Assembly (NCBI GenBank): GCA_003952965.2
Contig: RXIC02000092.1
Span: 1 to 64,000, forward strand
DNA: 64,000 bases
Direction: 5' to 3'
Source of the DNA: Morella rubra
Taxonomy: Eukaryota > Streptophyta > Magnoliopsida > Fagales > Myricaceae
A program made the position numbers and the translations under genes. Position 1 is the first letter of the stretch. The number at the start of each line of letters is the position of its first letter. The notes below the pieces were generated by a model. The model was not told the DNA's origin, did not search any database, and saw only the letters and a program-made list of their open reading frames with translations. This document shows, piece by piece, positions 1-12,635 of the stretch.

Positions 1-650
1 TAATTATCTTTAAAAAAAAATTATAACAAATTTTCTTCTCTCTTTGTACTTTTTCACCTAACTCCAATATTTTTTATTAAACAATTACATCAAATCATAT
101 CTCTTTAAAGACTCCAACAAAAATAAATATTTTAAAATTTTTCACTAACCTTTACGCAAAAATCTATAAAACTCCAATCTACATAAATATTCACAGTTCT
201 ATCAAAATCCTAAAAATCTTACAACTTTCATGTATCAAGTAGCTTCTTGTTCTTTTTTTCTCCCTAACAATTTAATTTAGATCATGTTTGTTTGCAAGAG
301 TACTATAAAATACATATGTATTCAACAAAATTTACAAAACGAATATCGAAAATCTCAAAAATTCATACACAAACACCAATACATTTTACACAATCTCCGA
401 CAACTTTTCACATAAACTCTAATATATTTTAAAAAAAAATTATAACAAATTTTCTATCTCTATACTTTTCACCTAACTCTAATATTTTTTAATTAAACAA
501 CTACGTCAAATCATCTTTCTCTACAACTTTTTACAAACTCTAACAAAAATTAAATATCCTTAAAACTTTTCACCAATCTTTACACAAAAATTTATAAAAA
601 CTCTAATCTATATAAATATTCACAATTCTATTAAAATTCTAAAAATCTTA
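1..650. repeat. AT-rich tandem repeat, unit about 0.43 kb (left copy)
   Basis: A block near 1-220 recurs at about 430-650 at roughly 80% similarity, including the shared string ttataacaaattttc. The spacing is about 427 bp. The unit ends in a purine-poor motif (gcaaacaaacatgatc on the other strand), which resembles the end of a small non-autonomous DNA element, but I see no certain terminal inverted repeats. The outer copy is cut by the window start. Confidence 0.7.
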
Positions 651-1994
651 GAAGATCTAATTGGTTCTCGAAATTTTATTTTGGCAATTAGAGCATCTTG
701 ACAAATCAGTTCTCGAAATTCCCATATGTGTTTAACAGAAGAACCGTTGTGTCTGATAAAAGCTAAAAAAGAAAACCACAAGGTTGGAGAAACCCTTTCA
801 TGTGGGGGTAGAAGTGATGTGTGTATAACTTTTTGTATCTCACTTGTGAACGTGAAAATTAAACTGATAAAATAAACTATTTCCATGTCTGATAGAAGAC
901 AGAAAATAAATACTTTATAATCAAAGTTAGAAGAAGATAATACACTTTCCATCCATCAGAGATTCTAACGTTTTTATCATCTTTTGATCTTAAATTATTA
1001 AATTTATACTTTGGATCATTTGTTATTAATTTGAATAGAAATTAATATCTTTAATCAGTAAAATGATTACTTTATTCCATAAAATATCATTGTCCAAAAA
1101 ATATGAAGTTAAAATCGTCATTTTACAAACCAATAATATTAATTTTCATCCAAATCAACGACAGATGATGCAAAATATACAAGATTAGTAGTTAAGACAT
1201 AAGATAGTGATAATTATAACTTGTAAAATATGAAGACCCTAATAATTGATGGCTGAAAAATTTATTTAACCTAATTAAAAACTTGGGATCAATTTTACCG
1301 AGAGCCTAAACTCGAGAGACTAGGAATCAATTTCTCCACCCTTTCCCTCTATTTCAATTATTATATAAATACAGAGGAAAATAAGCCTGCTTTATGCTCG
1401 AGGATTGGTTTAGTCCTTTTCCTGCCTATATTGTATTTTGATCGAGGGACCATACTATATAATGGTAGTTCCATCAGATTTGTATTGGCTTCTCAAAGCA
1501 AGCCCCACCTGCAGAAGCTGGAGATGATTTCTGCAGAAGAGCATCCTTCCACTTATCGTCGTGGAGTACTACTTCGTGAGAAGTCAAGCCACACTGCAAC
1601 CAAATAATTTGCATGCAACCGAGTAGAAAACAAATCATACGGATGTCACCATAAAGTTGTCCATAGGTGCTTCAACTTGCAGGTAAATCACAGTCGTTTA
1701 GTTTATAAACAACATGGATAAGCTTTTTTTTCTAGTCACAGCTGCTAATAGCAAGAGGGATGGCAAAATAGTTGCTTTAGATCTGTATCCACAAACACCC
1801 GAGTATTGAGAATATCTGCGACCTTAAATCCATATGATAACTTATATGGACTGAGATCACTACAACATTCTCCATGTACTTTTTTTGTACATCGCAGTAC
1901 TAGAAAACTCGTACCACCTGAAGTACAAATTCTGTTATAAAGGAGAAATGCAGGAGTCCAATTTGGGGGGTTAGTTTTGCGAATAGTACAAAAT
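651..1994. other. 3' flank of the left DExH1 copy; no gene seen
   Basis: This is AT-rich sequence downstream of the helicase stop codon and probably includes its 3' UTR. A 40-codon open stretch on the minus strand at about 1474-1593 follows a good splice acceptor and could be part of an alternative 3' exon or UTR, but it resembles nothing I know. Nothing else is supported. Confidence 0.5.
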
Positions 1995-3691
1995 CTAGTA
2001 ACGTATGTTTTGACTGTGCAGTAACTCAACCACAGCAGCAACCACTCCCTGTCCCTCCACAGAAATGGACAAACCCGGTTCCTCAATCTTCCTATTTAGA
2101 AGCCTATCAAGTTCCCCTCGCAACTTCTGCAAAATCCCATTTCATTAAGCTTCATCAAAGCTGTGTAGAAAGAAAGAAAGAAAGAAAACAAAAACAAAAA
2201 AATCTTGAGAGACATTACCCGTATTAGCTCTAAAACACTCTTTGATGCAGAGAAATGAAGGTAACCACCGAGCATTTCAATGCCCTCCCCCGTTTTGCTG
2301 GGGATGAGATTGCCACCAAATAGCAGTAGAGCATACTCTGATATATTGGTAGAGTCTCGGATGTAGATGCTGGTTGTTTTCACCTTTTCACTGTAAACCA
2401 TGTAAGGCAGAGGGAAGAGATGAACCCCTGCATTGACAGATGCAGGATGGATATCAACTTTCCCAACTTCTTTAGTGTAGAATGCTGATCGCTTTCCTCT
2501 TCTTTTGCACTGCACAACGTTGGGGTAGAGCCCTGCACAAAGGATTGCACAGACCATCTCCAAATCATGGCTGTACTGGTTGTAAGCCTGCACAAAATAT
2601 CGCATCTATTAAAATCTTGTGAATCCTTCTTCTTTGGCTAGACATATAGTACAATCGTCACGTGGTTATTCAGAAGGAAAAACCGTGGCAAAAGTTCACC
2701 AGCCACAAATCAGTCCATGAGAAATCTCTTGAACTGGAGCTGACAGTACCGAAAAAAGGAAAAAAGTGGGGAGGGGGGAAGAATTCTTCTCTTAAACGAG
2801 ATAAGTTGAAAATCACTAGAGCTTACAGTAGGACCCCTTGACTTGTCAACAAAACCAATGTCTGATAATAGATCTAGAAACTGCATTCTCATATCATCCA
2901 TCATCTGCAAGGTCACAGGGGATAGAAAGTTATCCCAACAGAATGCCCTTTCCTTTCCATTACGTTTTGCATCCTTCCATCCTTCGAAAGCTTTAAGAAG
3001 CGCTATGTGGTCACTGGATCAAACACGTGTGGAAAAGTATGGATTGGAAATAAATTAAAGTCAACCTCAAAAAAAAAAGTTGGCAAAGGAGCAGAATTGC
3101 TAAGCTAAAAGACAAACCTGCAAGAATCACCAGCAAAAGATCTCTTTGCTGCGTCAGCCTCCTCTTTCCTATTAATAGGTAGGACAAATGGGTCGCGATG
3201 TGCAAGAGCAGCTGCAATTGTTAAGGCAGGATAAAGGCATTGAAAAATAGACCCCATAAGAAGCATCTTCCCAATGTTTGGGTCCAACGGTAGAGTGCAA
3301 AGATGGCGGCCTGTCACACAAAAGTATGAGATTAAAGTCAATGTCCTAAAGCTGATATCCAATAGAAGCAACTTGTATCCAATGTCACACACCAAGTGGA
3401 GTAAGTTCTTCCATATCATCTAAAGCCCCAATTGTTTTAAGAAGTTCAATAGCATTTTCAACAGCAAGAGTATCTGGTGGCTGTAGTGCTTTTGCCAAAA
3501 ATGATCCAACAGTTCCAAGCTGCAAACTTTTGATGTGCAGACATAGCTCTTGTAAAGGTGTTCTGAGAATCTCAGGTAACTGATACTGAAGCATTGCGTC
3601 ATGAATGATTTTTGGATACAGTCTATAACAGAATCCGGGTTGCACACGACCAGCACGACCTCGTCTCTGAAATCGTTTCACCGTAATCAAC

Positions 3692-3746
<55 letters not shown>

Positions 3747-6700
3747 AAGAAGAAGAAGCTGGAGAAAAATGTTTAAGAAAATCACTATTTAAGTTTTATG
3801 GTGAGTATACCTGATGTGCGGAAGCCTTGGAAATCCATGATGGTAATAGACAAGCCAGTTTGTTCAGGGCATCATAGCTAGTTTCTTTTGCCTTTCCACA
3901 GTCTATGACATACACAACATCATCTATTGTGATACTGCTCTCTGCAATATTTGTTGCCAACACAATTTTCCTACAATAGTAGGTGAAGCATATTTAGAAT
4001 CTAGGGGAAAGAAAGTGACAAGAAGTTTTAAAGACGTTTGTGAATTAAACTTGGAGAGGCTTATTAATTTCGAAAAATTGACATTCTAATATTAAATGCA
4101 GCGAGAACCTGGGTCCTATTGGTGATAAAACTATGACACCAATGGTACCAAAAAGGTCACATTCTCACCCTCTGACAACCATAAAAAGTGAACAGAAATT
4201 TGTGGATATGTATGCTCATCAGCATGGGAGTTGAATGAATTGAAAAGATGCTATAGGTAAGTAAAATTCAGGTGCAAGGCTGGGTGCAATTACTTTGAAC
4301 ATAGTACTACGAATTCATGAAATCTATGCACAGCCAGACAACCATAATTGAGCTACATGGTCCATATATGCAAGATCATGCTCGTAGACAACAAGGAAAT
4401 GTTCATATATAATTCCACAGCAAAGGAAAAGAGCATAAGAATGTGCAAAAAATGAGTTAATTTTCACATTAAAACATGAAATGAGTAGAAGTATGCTTGC
4501 CTCCTGTTTGGGGGAGGACGATCAAATATCTCATGTTGATTGATGGTAGGCATTGAACCATGCAAGGGAAGGACTAGAAACTTGCTGGGATCTCCAAGTA
4601 AGTTGTTCCCTTTAACTTTGTCAAGTAGCTTAGAAATTTCATCCCAGCCCGTAAGGAATACAAGAATAGCTCCATCACCTTCACGGCGACAAATGTATTC
4701 AATTGTTGCCTCCACCTAGAATGCAACACCAGTGAGATGACCACAAGAAAAAATCCTACATTTATTTGGAGTCAGGAATTAAATAATCATTACAAGATAT
4801 GATAGCGCATAGAGGAAAGCAGTGACAGAAATATCTTATATTGGGAATGGAGGGAGAAATCTATATAAGAAAACTGTCACCCCCAGTGGCCCAGGCCCCC
4901 AGCCAGTATGTATTAGCACACCCAGCAATTCCCTGCAACAAGTTATAGTAACATATGACAGATCTCTCAGGATCCAATACTTTCTACAATGACAATCTTT
5001 ACTACCTTAGCACAGTTGTCAAGGGCAAGCCTTAAAAAAGGATATGAGTTGCCTAGGTGTCTTGGCTGCTGCCCAATGTAAATTTCCATGTAACATGTTT
5101 TACATGGCACTATGATATCTACAGTCATGCTATTTGTCAGGGGCAACATTTGGCGCAATCTGAACATAAATCTGATCTCTAAAAGTTCTAAATGGAAATA
5201 ACACAGAAAGGACTCTCCAAACATTTGAATCATGAAGATACATAAATGGGCTGTGCATCTCTTTAAAAGTTGCAACCAAAAGCAACTATGCTGGACAGGA
5301 AAAAACAAAAACCATGTTTACCACACCTGATGAAAGTTTTTGCATTCTAATTTGTCACTAATTCAGACAATGGTGAATACATGAGGCCATATTGCCTGTG
5401 TTTAGCATTAAGTTGTCTTTCACATATTACTTGAACTACGTACCAGACCCAAATCGAGTTGTGAACCAGACCAAGCTTCAAGAGACTTTCTTGTAGGTAC
5501 ACTGTAATTTCTGTAGTTAGAATCAATATCCACTTCCTGCAGAAAACACACCAATATAAACGAAAACTATAATAAGGAGTGATAAAAGAAATTCCTGAAT
5601 GACACATTTGGGAACATAACTCTCCACAAAATTCCCAGAAATTGTTCATTGGGCAATGTTCAGGTGCTCATAAAACAGCGTCAACAGTATGTATGTAGCA
5701 ATTGTTGTTAATACTTTCAATATGCCTCTATCTGTTGCAGACTTACTGTTCAAGGACCATGAAGCAATCAGATGCTAAACTCAAAGATGTAAAATGAATA
5801 CTTCCACTAGGGTAATATATCAGAATTAGGGCAGATTATGCAATTGTAACATGAAACATCAAAGTTCTTGTTGAACTGACCAACTTCACTTGCCCTTGCA
5901 CATATCCATGGGATTTCAGGATCTGTTTATGCAAAATTTCCCCCTTCTCCATAGCTTAGTCCCAAATATCCTACTTTAGTTGTGATAATCTATATAGACA
6001 CTTTGACAAGGTTCCTTGAATGGAACTGAGAATAAATAGTTAACACCAGGCATGATGACTGAGGACAGCAATCAAATCTGTTCCTAGAATTAATGCCTAC
6101 ATCACAGAGAACCAAAATATGAAATAAACGAATGTAATTGTACAACCTGCAGAGTATGCAACAGTATTCTTTTCTTGGTCAATTAAACAAGCATCCAGTG
6201 GATCTTAAACCCATGACTCCAGCCTCTACTTTGGAATTATACGTGGAGGTGGTGCCATATGAGCCAGAGCTCATTGGCAAATACAATGGTAAATTTGAAT
6301 AAACAAAAAGAAAATTGGAGTGGCAGAGAATGGAACCACACCTCAAATAATTCTGTCAGAGGATCCTTCTTTGGATCTTGCTGTCTCCTTTTTCTCCTTG
6401 AACTTCCCTCAATGTTGTCAAATTCTGACTTGATATTGTACCGAGTTTCCTCCAGTACATCCTCAAGAAAAACCTCAGCCACTGGGAAAGTCAATCCCTG
6501 CCATTTTGACAAGGAAAAATGATGAGTAAGTATAACATATTCATAAAGCATCCCAATGATCGATGTTTAAATAATTGTAACATAAAATTAAAAAAACTAC
6601 CGGTATATGCATGGTTGGGGCATCTCCAAAATATTTTGAGAACAAATCAGCATTGATGGTGGCACTCATCAGAATAAGACGTAAATCTGGCCGGCGAGGA

Positions 6701-9700
6701 AGAAGGTCTCGCAAGATAATTAGCAAAAAGTCTTCATTCATGCCTCTTTCATGGATTTCATCCACTATCAGATGGCTCACCCCAGTTAACTCTGGGTCCT
6801 GAACCTGCAACCAGGCATCAAATTACAGAAAAGAATATGACAATGTCCTAGAAGACATGAATCAATGGCTTCGCGAAAGGCTACTGAAAAGAGGGGACAT
6901 CCCTGCATTTCACATTCTTGGTAGGATAAAACTTTTTTTCATGCCACTAACACAACTAGCTCCATTTGCTTTCGTGCGATTTATAGTAGGGGTGAACAAC
7001 CGGAAATCCGATCCGGTTTTTGGACCGGAATCCGGTCGTACTTAAAATTAAGGACCGGACCGGACCGGACCTTATAAAGCGGTCTGGACCGGTTTCTCTT
7101 TTTTTTTTCTTTTTCTTAAGCTTTTATTTATTTATTATTTTTTTGTTTCTTTTTTAGCTCACGTCTTAAGATAAAAAATTAGTTGCAAATGTCTTAAAAA
7201 AACTTAAGTACCATAAGTCAAAATAAAAAACTTATAAAAGTGTAAAAAAAAGTGTTATGTTTGTATTAAAAAATTTAAAAAAATATATTTATTAATTATT
7301 ATAAGAACTCCGGTTCGGTTCGGTCCGGTCCGGACCGGACCAGATATAACCAGTTTTACAAGTCCAGTCCGAACCGGACCAGATTTGGACCACTAAGACC
7401 ACAAATCCGGTCCAGTCCGGTTTTATGCAGCCCTAATTTACAGGCAATGTTCTCATCAGTGAACATTCAGAAATGCAGTTTGCTATCCTCAAGGTTTATC
7501 TAGGATGGACATAGTTATTGGGTTGAGCTACTTTCTAAGCAATTTCATAGTCCAGAACTACAAAAAGCACAAGATAGCGGATGAAAAAATAGGCAGGACA
7601 AGCAAACTGCAAGGTTCAGACAGCAGTATAAAAGAGTCGGAAAAGTCATATTACCAACTGTCGAAGTAATACTCCAGTGGTACAAAACAGCAACCGTGTC
7701 TGAGCTGAGCGCTTTGATTCCAGGCGGATCTGATAACCCACAGTTTCCCCAAGAGTTGCCCCCCTTTCAGAAGCAATACGAGCTGCAACAGAAATAGCTG
7801 ATATACGGCGGGGCTGTGTGCACATTATGCTGCAATCAGCACCATGCAGACGGGATATCTCTTCTTCTAGAATAAATTGAGGGAGCTGAGTTGTTTTACC
7901 ACAACCTGTCTCCCCTGAAACCACCAATACCTATATTGCAAAAAAAAACAAAAAAAACAAAACAACAACAAAAAAACAAAAATTCGTGAAACCATCTAAA
8001 TAGTGGCAGTATCACCCAAGAACTGAACTACGGAAAGATATGAGGATTGATCATTGCACAACAATTCAATGGAATTTAATGAATTTCTCACCATATTTCC
8101 TTAAGCTAGCAATAGAAGACAGCAGTAAATACTTGAGAAGTCCATTTAATGCCATATATGATCAAATAAAAAAAGCACACAAACTATGAAATCCAGTTGT
8201 CCGCAGTTTCATATGAATGAAACATTTAGGTAATCTTCTTTATCACTTCGCTCACAAAATATTTTGTTCTTGTAATCTTCTCCTTCTTTGTTCTCAGGAT
8301 ATGCGAGGCATATCATTAATCTGTAGCATAAACTCACTATGCGTCAAATTGATGCTAAGTATTCCACCTATAGTGTTGGGCAGATGAAGAGATTCCCCCC
8401 CTCCCTCTTCCCACACCCCCCCCCCCCCTCTTTTTGTCTCTCACCCTCACACAGAAGATATGAAGGTAATTTTGGAACTAGCTCCAAAGGAGCTCAAAAA
8501 TCTTCTAAATGTTTAAATCACCGTCAGGGACATAAATTATCAAATGGATAAAGATAGAAAATCATACCTGGTTTTCTGCAACAGCTTTCAGAAACTCAGA
8601 TCTCACTTTGAACGCAGGAAGCTTTTCTCTGAATGACTGTATTTCCCGTAAAGAATCACTTGCCTGCATGTAGGCAATACACAAAACGAACCATACTTGA
8701 CTCTGACATAAGCTAACAAATTTAAGAAAATACCTAGAGCAATTTGGATATTACTGCACAGAAAAGTACTCAAATAAGATGTCAAAACTGGGGCAAACTG
8801 GAATAAGCACCTTTATTTTATCCTGCTTTTGCTTAAGTTCAAGACTAAGTTTTTCCTTGGCAGAATCAATCTCCAACAAGGATTCAGGTTTGCTTGAATT
8901 ACCACCAGCTGATGATTTTCTACCTCCCTGACTAGGTGTCACAGAGGAATCACTAACAGGCACTACCCCCTGTGACTCTGAGCTATTCAAAAGACTACCA
9001 ACTCTCCTCTCAATATCTGAGGACATTCGAATCTGCAGCAAGGTTTAAAAATCATAAGATGTTTCGAACCAATGCAGAGATAATTTAGATATACATATCA
9101 TGCAGTTACTTGCACCTCTTTCTGTGTGGATCCATGACGTTCATCAAGATCTGCCCGGTAATCAGGCAATGGAACCCTGCTGACAACAAGAGCCTTCCCT
9201 TTACTGTATACATGGCTTTCTTTCCACAAGTACAAATTCATGAGAGAAAAAATGTAAGAGGATGACTCAAAGGTAGAATTAGTAATGCCAGATAGAACAT
9301 AACCCAGGTGAAACTCATAACAATTTATAACTTATGACACTTCAAATATAAGTATGAATGCCAAAAGATTAATCATATTATGAGAGAATAGAAAAAATGA
9401 AAGGATCTTTAGGTCAATTTTGCTAAGTTGTGCTCAAAGAATTCATCACAAATAAATAGCATGATAGACCCATAAGCCTTAATAGATATGAAGAAAAAAC
9501 CTCATTTTCACGAGGTTTTCATGTTTGATCAATATTCTCATAATTATCACAAAAATGTATCTCGTTTCGAACCATCTTGAAGTCCAAATCTTGCATATTA
9601 CATAATCCGCATCATCGGTTCCACAAGTGTGCTAATGCTACCTAGTCTATAACCTTAAATCGTTTTTACACCAAGAATTATGTGCACTTACAAGTAAAAC

Positions 9701-10501
9701 CCCAACTGATTAGCCATATCAGATAGGGTTTGCTGATCTTCGCGACTGTAATTACGCTTAATTATCATCTCCTGTTCCCCTCCTCTTTTCATCTCCTCCA
9801 TCTTACTCCACCACTCATTCTCGTCAAGAACTTCCATCTGCGTGTCAAAATTAATTTCAATAAAACAAAAATAAAAGCACCCTATAATCTACACCGATTA
9901 GAAGTAAGTTGATGTTTCAGAGTGCAGCATTTTCCTCCAATTTATTGGGTCTGAAAAAAAAAATTCCTGAATACCGGCTATCCCATGCTTCATTAAACCT
10001 AAGCACATATAGCCAACCAACTTTGTTCAAAATTTCCTTCCCGCCACAATCTGTTTTCCCAAAAAAAAAAAAAACTTGTGATACCATCTACCAGAAGGGG
10101 AATCTGAGAAAGTGAAAACGGACAAATTTTCAGCTCAATTAGCGAGTTTTCACATTTTTTCAGCTCGCCTCTTCTTTTTTGAAGCCAGAACATGATACAA
10201 AATCTTAAAACTTCCATCCGAATCATCCCTTTTCGTTTCCCTGTTTCTTGGCAACCGAATAGGTGGCAACAAGAAAAAGGTAAGACAGTAGTACATTACA
10301 CGTTGAACATTATTTGAATGCTACCTCGGCTTGTTTCTGTCTCAGGCGCTCCGCTCGCCAGACCGGGTCCCACCACCTCTGCTCGCCGCGTCCCCCACCG
10401 CGGCCACCGCCACCTCCATCGCCGCCACGGCGGCCTCCACCTCTTCCGCTGGCGTTGGGGCCGCCACGGCGCCCACCTTGAAAGTTGGGCCGGTTAGACA
10501 T
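1995..10501 (-). CDS. DExH1: DExH-box ATP-dependent RNA helicase, DExH1-like (left copy, intact)
   Basis: Sixteen exons: complement of 1995-2126, 2219-2587, 2827-3013, 3118-3310, 3393-3666, 3811-3970, 4501-4715, 5444-5536, 6342-6497, 6601-6804, 7655-7930, 8568-8663, 8811-9032, 9116-9215, 9692-9837 and 10325-10501. All phases join to a 999-residue protein, close to Arabidopsis At2g35920 (about 995, from memory). An RGG-rich tail (residues 8-40) precedes the core. Walker [10 protein letters not shown] is at 253-261, the DEIH box at 354-357, SAT at 386-388, motif [11 protein letters not shown] from 568, and motif [10 protein letters not shown] at 615-622. The HA2 and OB-fold regions follow. The family unwinds RNA (DHX36-like) using ATP. 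The chosen start is [10 protein letters not shown], but an in-frame ATG at 10660 adds a 53-residue transit-peptide-like extension. The intron after exon 10 is GC-AG. The gene lies head-to-head with TRS85. Confidence 0.93.
3695..3746 (+). repeat. (AG)n microsatellite with G run, DExH1 intron 11 (left)
   Basis: About 23 AG units are followed by seven G, lying some 30 bases from the exon 12 acceptor. The right-arm equivalent (CT run at about 57262-57300) differs in length and in the flanking bases, and the neighbouring exon is damaged there. Confidence 0.9.
6987..7435. mobile_element. hAT-type MITE in DExH1 intron (left)
   Basis: A 449-bp insert lies in the intron between helicase exons 6 and 7. 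It begins TAGGGGTGAACAACCGG and ends in the inverted form of TAGGGCTGCATAAAACCGG. It is flanked by an 8-bp target-site duplication with one mismatch: atttatag at 6979-6986 and atttacag at 7436-7443. Both ends carry clustered CCGGTCCGGACCGG-type subterminal repeats, and the middle is AT-rich with no coding capacity. TIR and 8-bp TSD together fit a non-autonomous hAT element. Confidence 0.85.
8416..8428 (+). repeat. Poly-C tract in DExH1 intron (left)
   Basis: Thirteen C in a row in the intron between exons 5 and 6. The mirror at 52568-52585 is an 18-G run with an altered flank, accounting for 6 of the 7 bases by which mirrored coordinates shift in this region. Confidence 0.85.
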
Positions 10502-12635
10502 TGCCCACGTGGAGATCCGAAGCCGAGAAGAAGAAGAAGAGAAACGCGGCGCCACGAAAAAATTTCTAGAAACAAAGTGCAAGTAGTAGCAGTTGTTAGC
10601 GCCGAACAAGCGCGGAGACATATATAACAAAAGCATGGACCGCAATGTGGGAGTGAACAAGGAGCTTTACATGTGTTGGTGTTTTTTTTTTGGTGCGATA
10701 CAGCAATTATTTTCAGTTCCTAACTCGAGGTCTAAAAGCGATTGCATATATGTGTATCCATAATCCACTCTATCTGTCCTTTTTTCAAGTAATTATTTTA
10801 TTTTCTGGTTGATATCTTCGGGTTATACTTTTGCATTATAATCTTTCAAGATTATATGCGAACTTTCATCATGTATGCTGAGAAATATTTTTGTAATAAT
10901 AATTTTCTATATGAAAAACATAAAATTATAATACGTATAACTGGATATGGTCATAACCAACAATATAATGACCTATTTTATAAATAAAAATTCAGAAGGG
11001 GCAATAAATGTCATAATAATAATAATTTTTTTTAGATAAATATAATATTATTCCTTGTGGTTTACTCCAAACTCAAATAAGTTAAACTTTAAAGCACAAA
11101 AAATTAGTCCCTAAAACTGAAAGTCATGTATTTTAAAGTTTATGGAATTATTTGATTTACATAGCAAATATTGTATTTATTTTTTTATCGCAGATTTGTG
11201 GCATATTCGTTTTGATAAAATTTTAAAAATTCTAAGTATGGTGTGAATATTTAGGTGAGTTGAAATTTTATTGGTATGCGTGTGGAAGTTGTTGAGTTGT
11301 ATTGATGTTTGTAAAACAAATAATATTGAATTATATTGATCTGCGTGTAAAAGTAATATTGAGATTGTAAGTTTAAAAAATTAAATTCAAATTCTAAAAT
11401 TTTCATTCAAACAAACATTCCCGATAACAATTTGTCTCGGAGTAACGTGGTTTTTTTGTTTGGTTACTGTATTTAGGGGTGCTCATTTTCATTGATGGTG
11501 ACGGTTTTAATCACTAAAACCGCCACCGCTACCAGTACCGTAGCTGGCAAAGGTGGTTATTGTGCCTTAGCGGTGCGGTGGCGATGTCAAATATGTGATT
11601 CTGTCAATTTGCGGTGACAGTTTTCACCAAACCGTCACCTACACTACCGTTAACCCCCCTAGTTGAGACTTAAGATGATTATTGATTATGTGACATAATT
11701 TTGTTGGGCTTTTGTTAGAATATTTTAGTTGGTTTATGTCACATTGTTGGATACTTTTATTGGACTTTAGTCTTTTATGTTTGAATATGATATTATGTTG
11801 GACTTTTGGATAGCTTATTATATTTATTATGATTATGATATAATGTTTGAATATGTTATGATATTTGTCCATTTGATATGATTATTGATTATGATATTAT
11901 ATTGAAAATTTAAACAAGTTATGATATTTGAATGACTATATTTGTTGCTTATATATGGGTATCAAATGGTCTTAATGGTAAAAAAAAAAAAAAACCAAGG
12001 AAAACACCCAAAAACAGTGAAAAAAAAAGAAAAGCAAAAAAAAAAAAAAACCCATTTTTTTTAGCCAACGGTTATACGGTTTAAGCGGTTACCGTTAATA
12101 TCGTCACGGGCAAGGGTGGTTATTGTGTTTTAACGATGCGGTGGCGGTGTCAATTATGTAATTTCGTCAATTATAATGACGATGACGATTTTTGTCAAAC
12201 TGTTATCTACACTACCGTTAACCACCCTAACTGTGTTCGGTTTTTTTATCAGTATAGAGAAGGTCGCGGGTTTGGAAAGGGGCCCAATCGCACGGGCTTT
12301 CCGATTACGCCCCCATTAGGCCCGTAAATAGTCCGATTCTTCAAAAAAACGGATAAAAAAATTAATAGGGAACGGGTCTGGGTCTCATCCAGTATTACGC
12401 AAACTTAGAAGGTGAAAAAAAGAAAAAAGAAAAGAAAAATAGAGGGGGTTTTGCGTTTACGAGCGAGCTGTGCCCCTCACCTCTTAGTCCTCCGATGTAC
12501 CCAGAGATCTGAACAGACGGAATCTTGGGTAAGTCCAACGAGCCGACCCGTATACTGGTGGAGTAACTCTCTGCGGCCATTGAACCCTCGCAGAACCTCA
12601 CCTTCGGCAATTAGAGCAACGGGGGGAAGAAGATA
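10502..12635. promoter_or_regulatory. Divergent intergenic region between DExH1 and TRS85 (left)
   Basis: The two genes start 2.1 kb apart and read away from each other, so this stretch must hold both promoters and 5' UTRs. A tatata string lies just upstream of the helicase 5' end (about 10619-10625). A hAT-like element occupies 11474-12229, leaving about 400 bp for the TRS85 promoter. The rest is AT-rich with no coding signal. Confidence 0.6.
11474..12229. mobile_element. hAT-like non-autonomous element in divergent promoter region (left)
   Basis: The 756-bp element starts TAGGGGTG and ends in the complement of TAGGGTGG. It has an 8-bp target-site duplication with one mismatch (actgtatt at 11466-11473, actgtgtt at 12230-12237). 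Inside, a block of about 115 bp near 11546-11660 recurs at 12108-12226; both contain gtggttattgtg and end ctacactaccgttaac. Between them is AT-rich sequence and several poly-A runs. No transposase is encoded. Confidence 0.8.
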
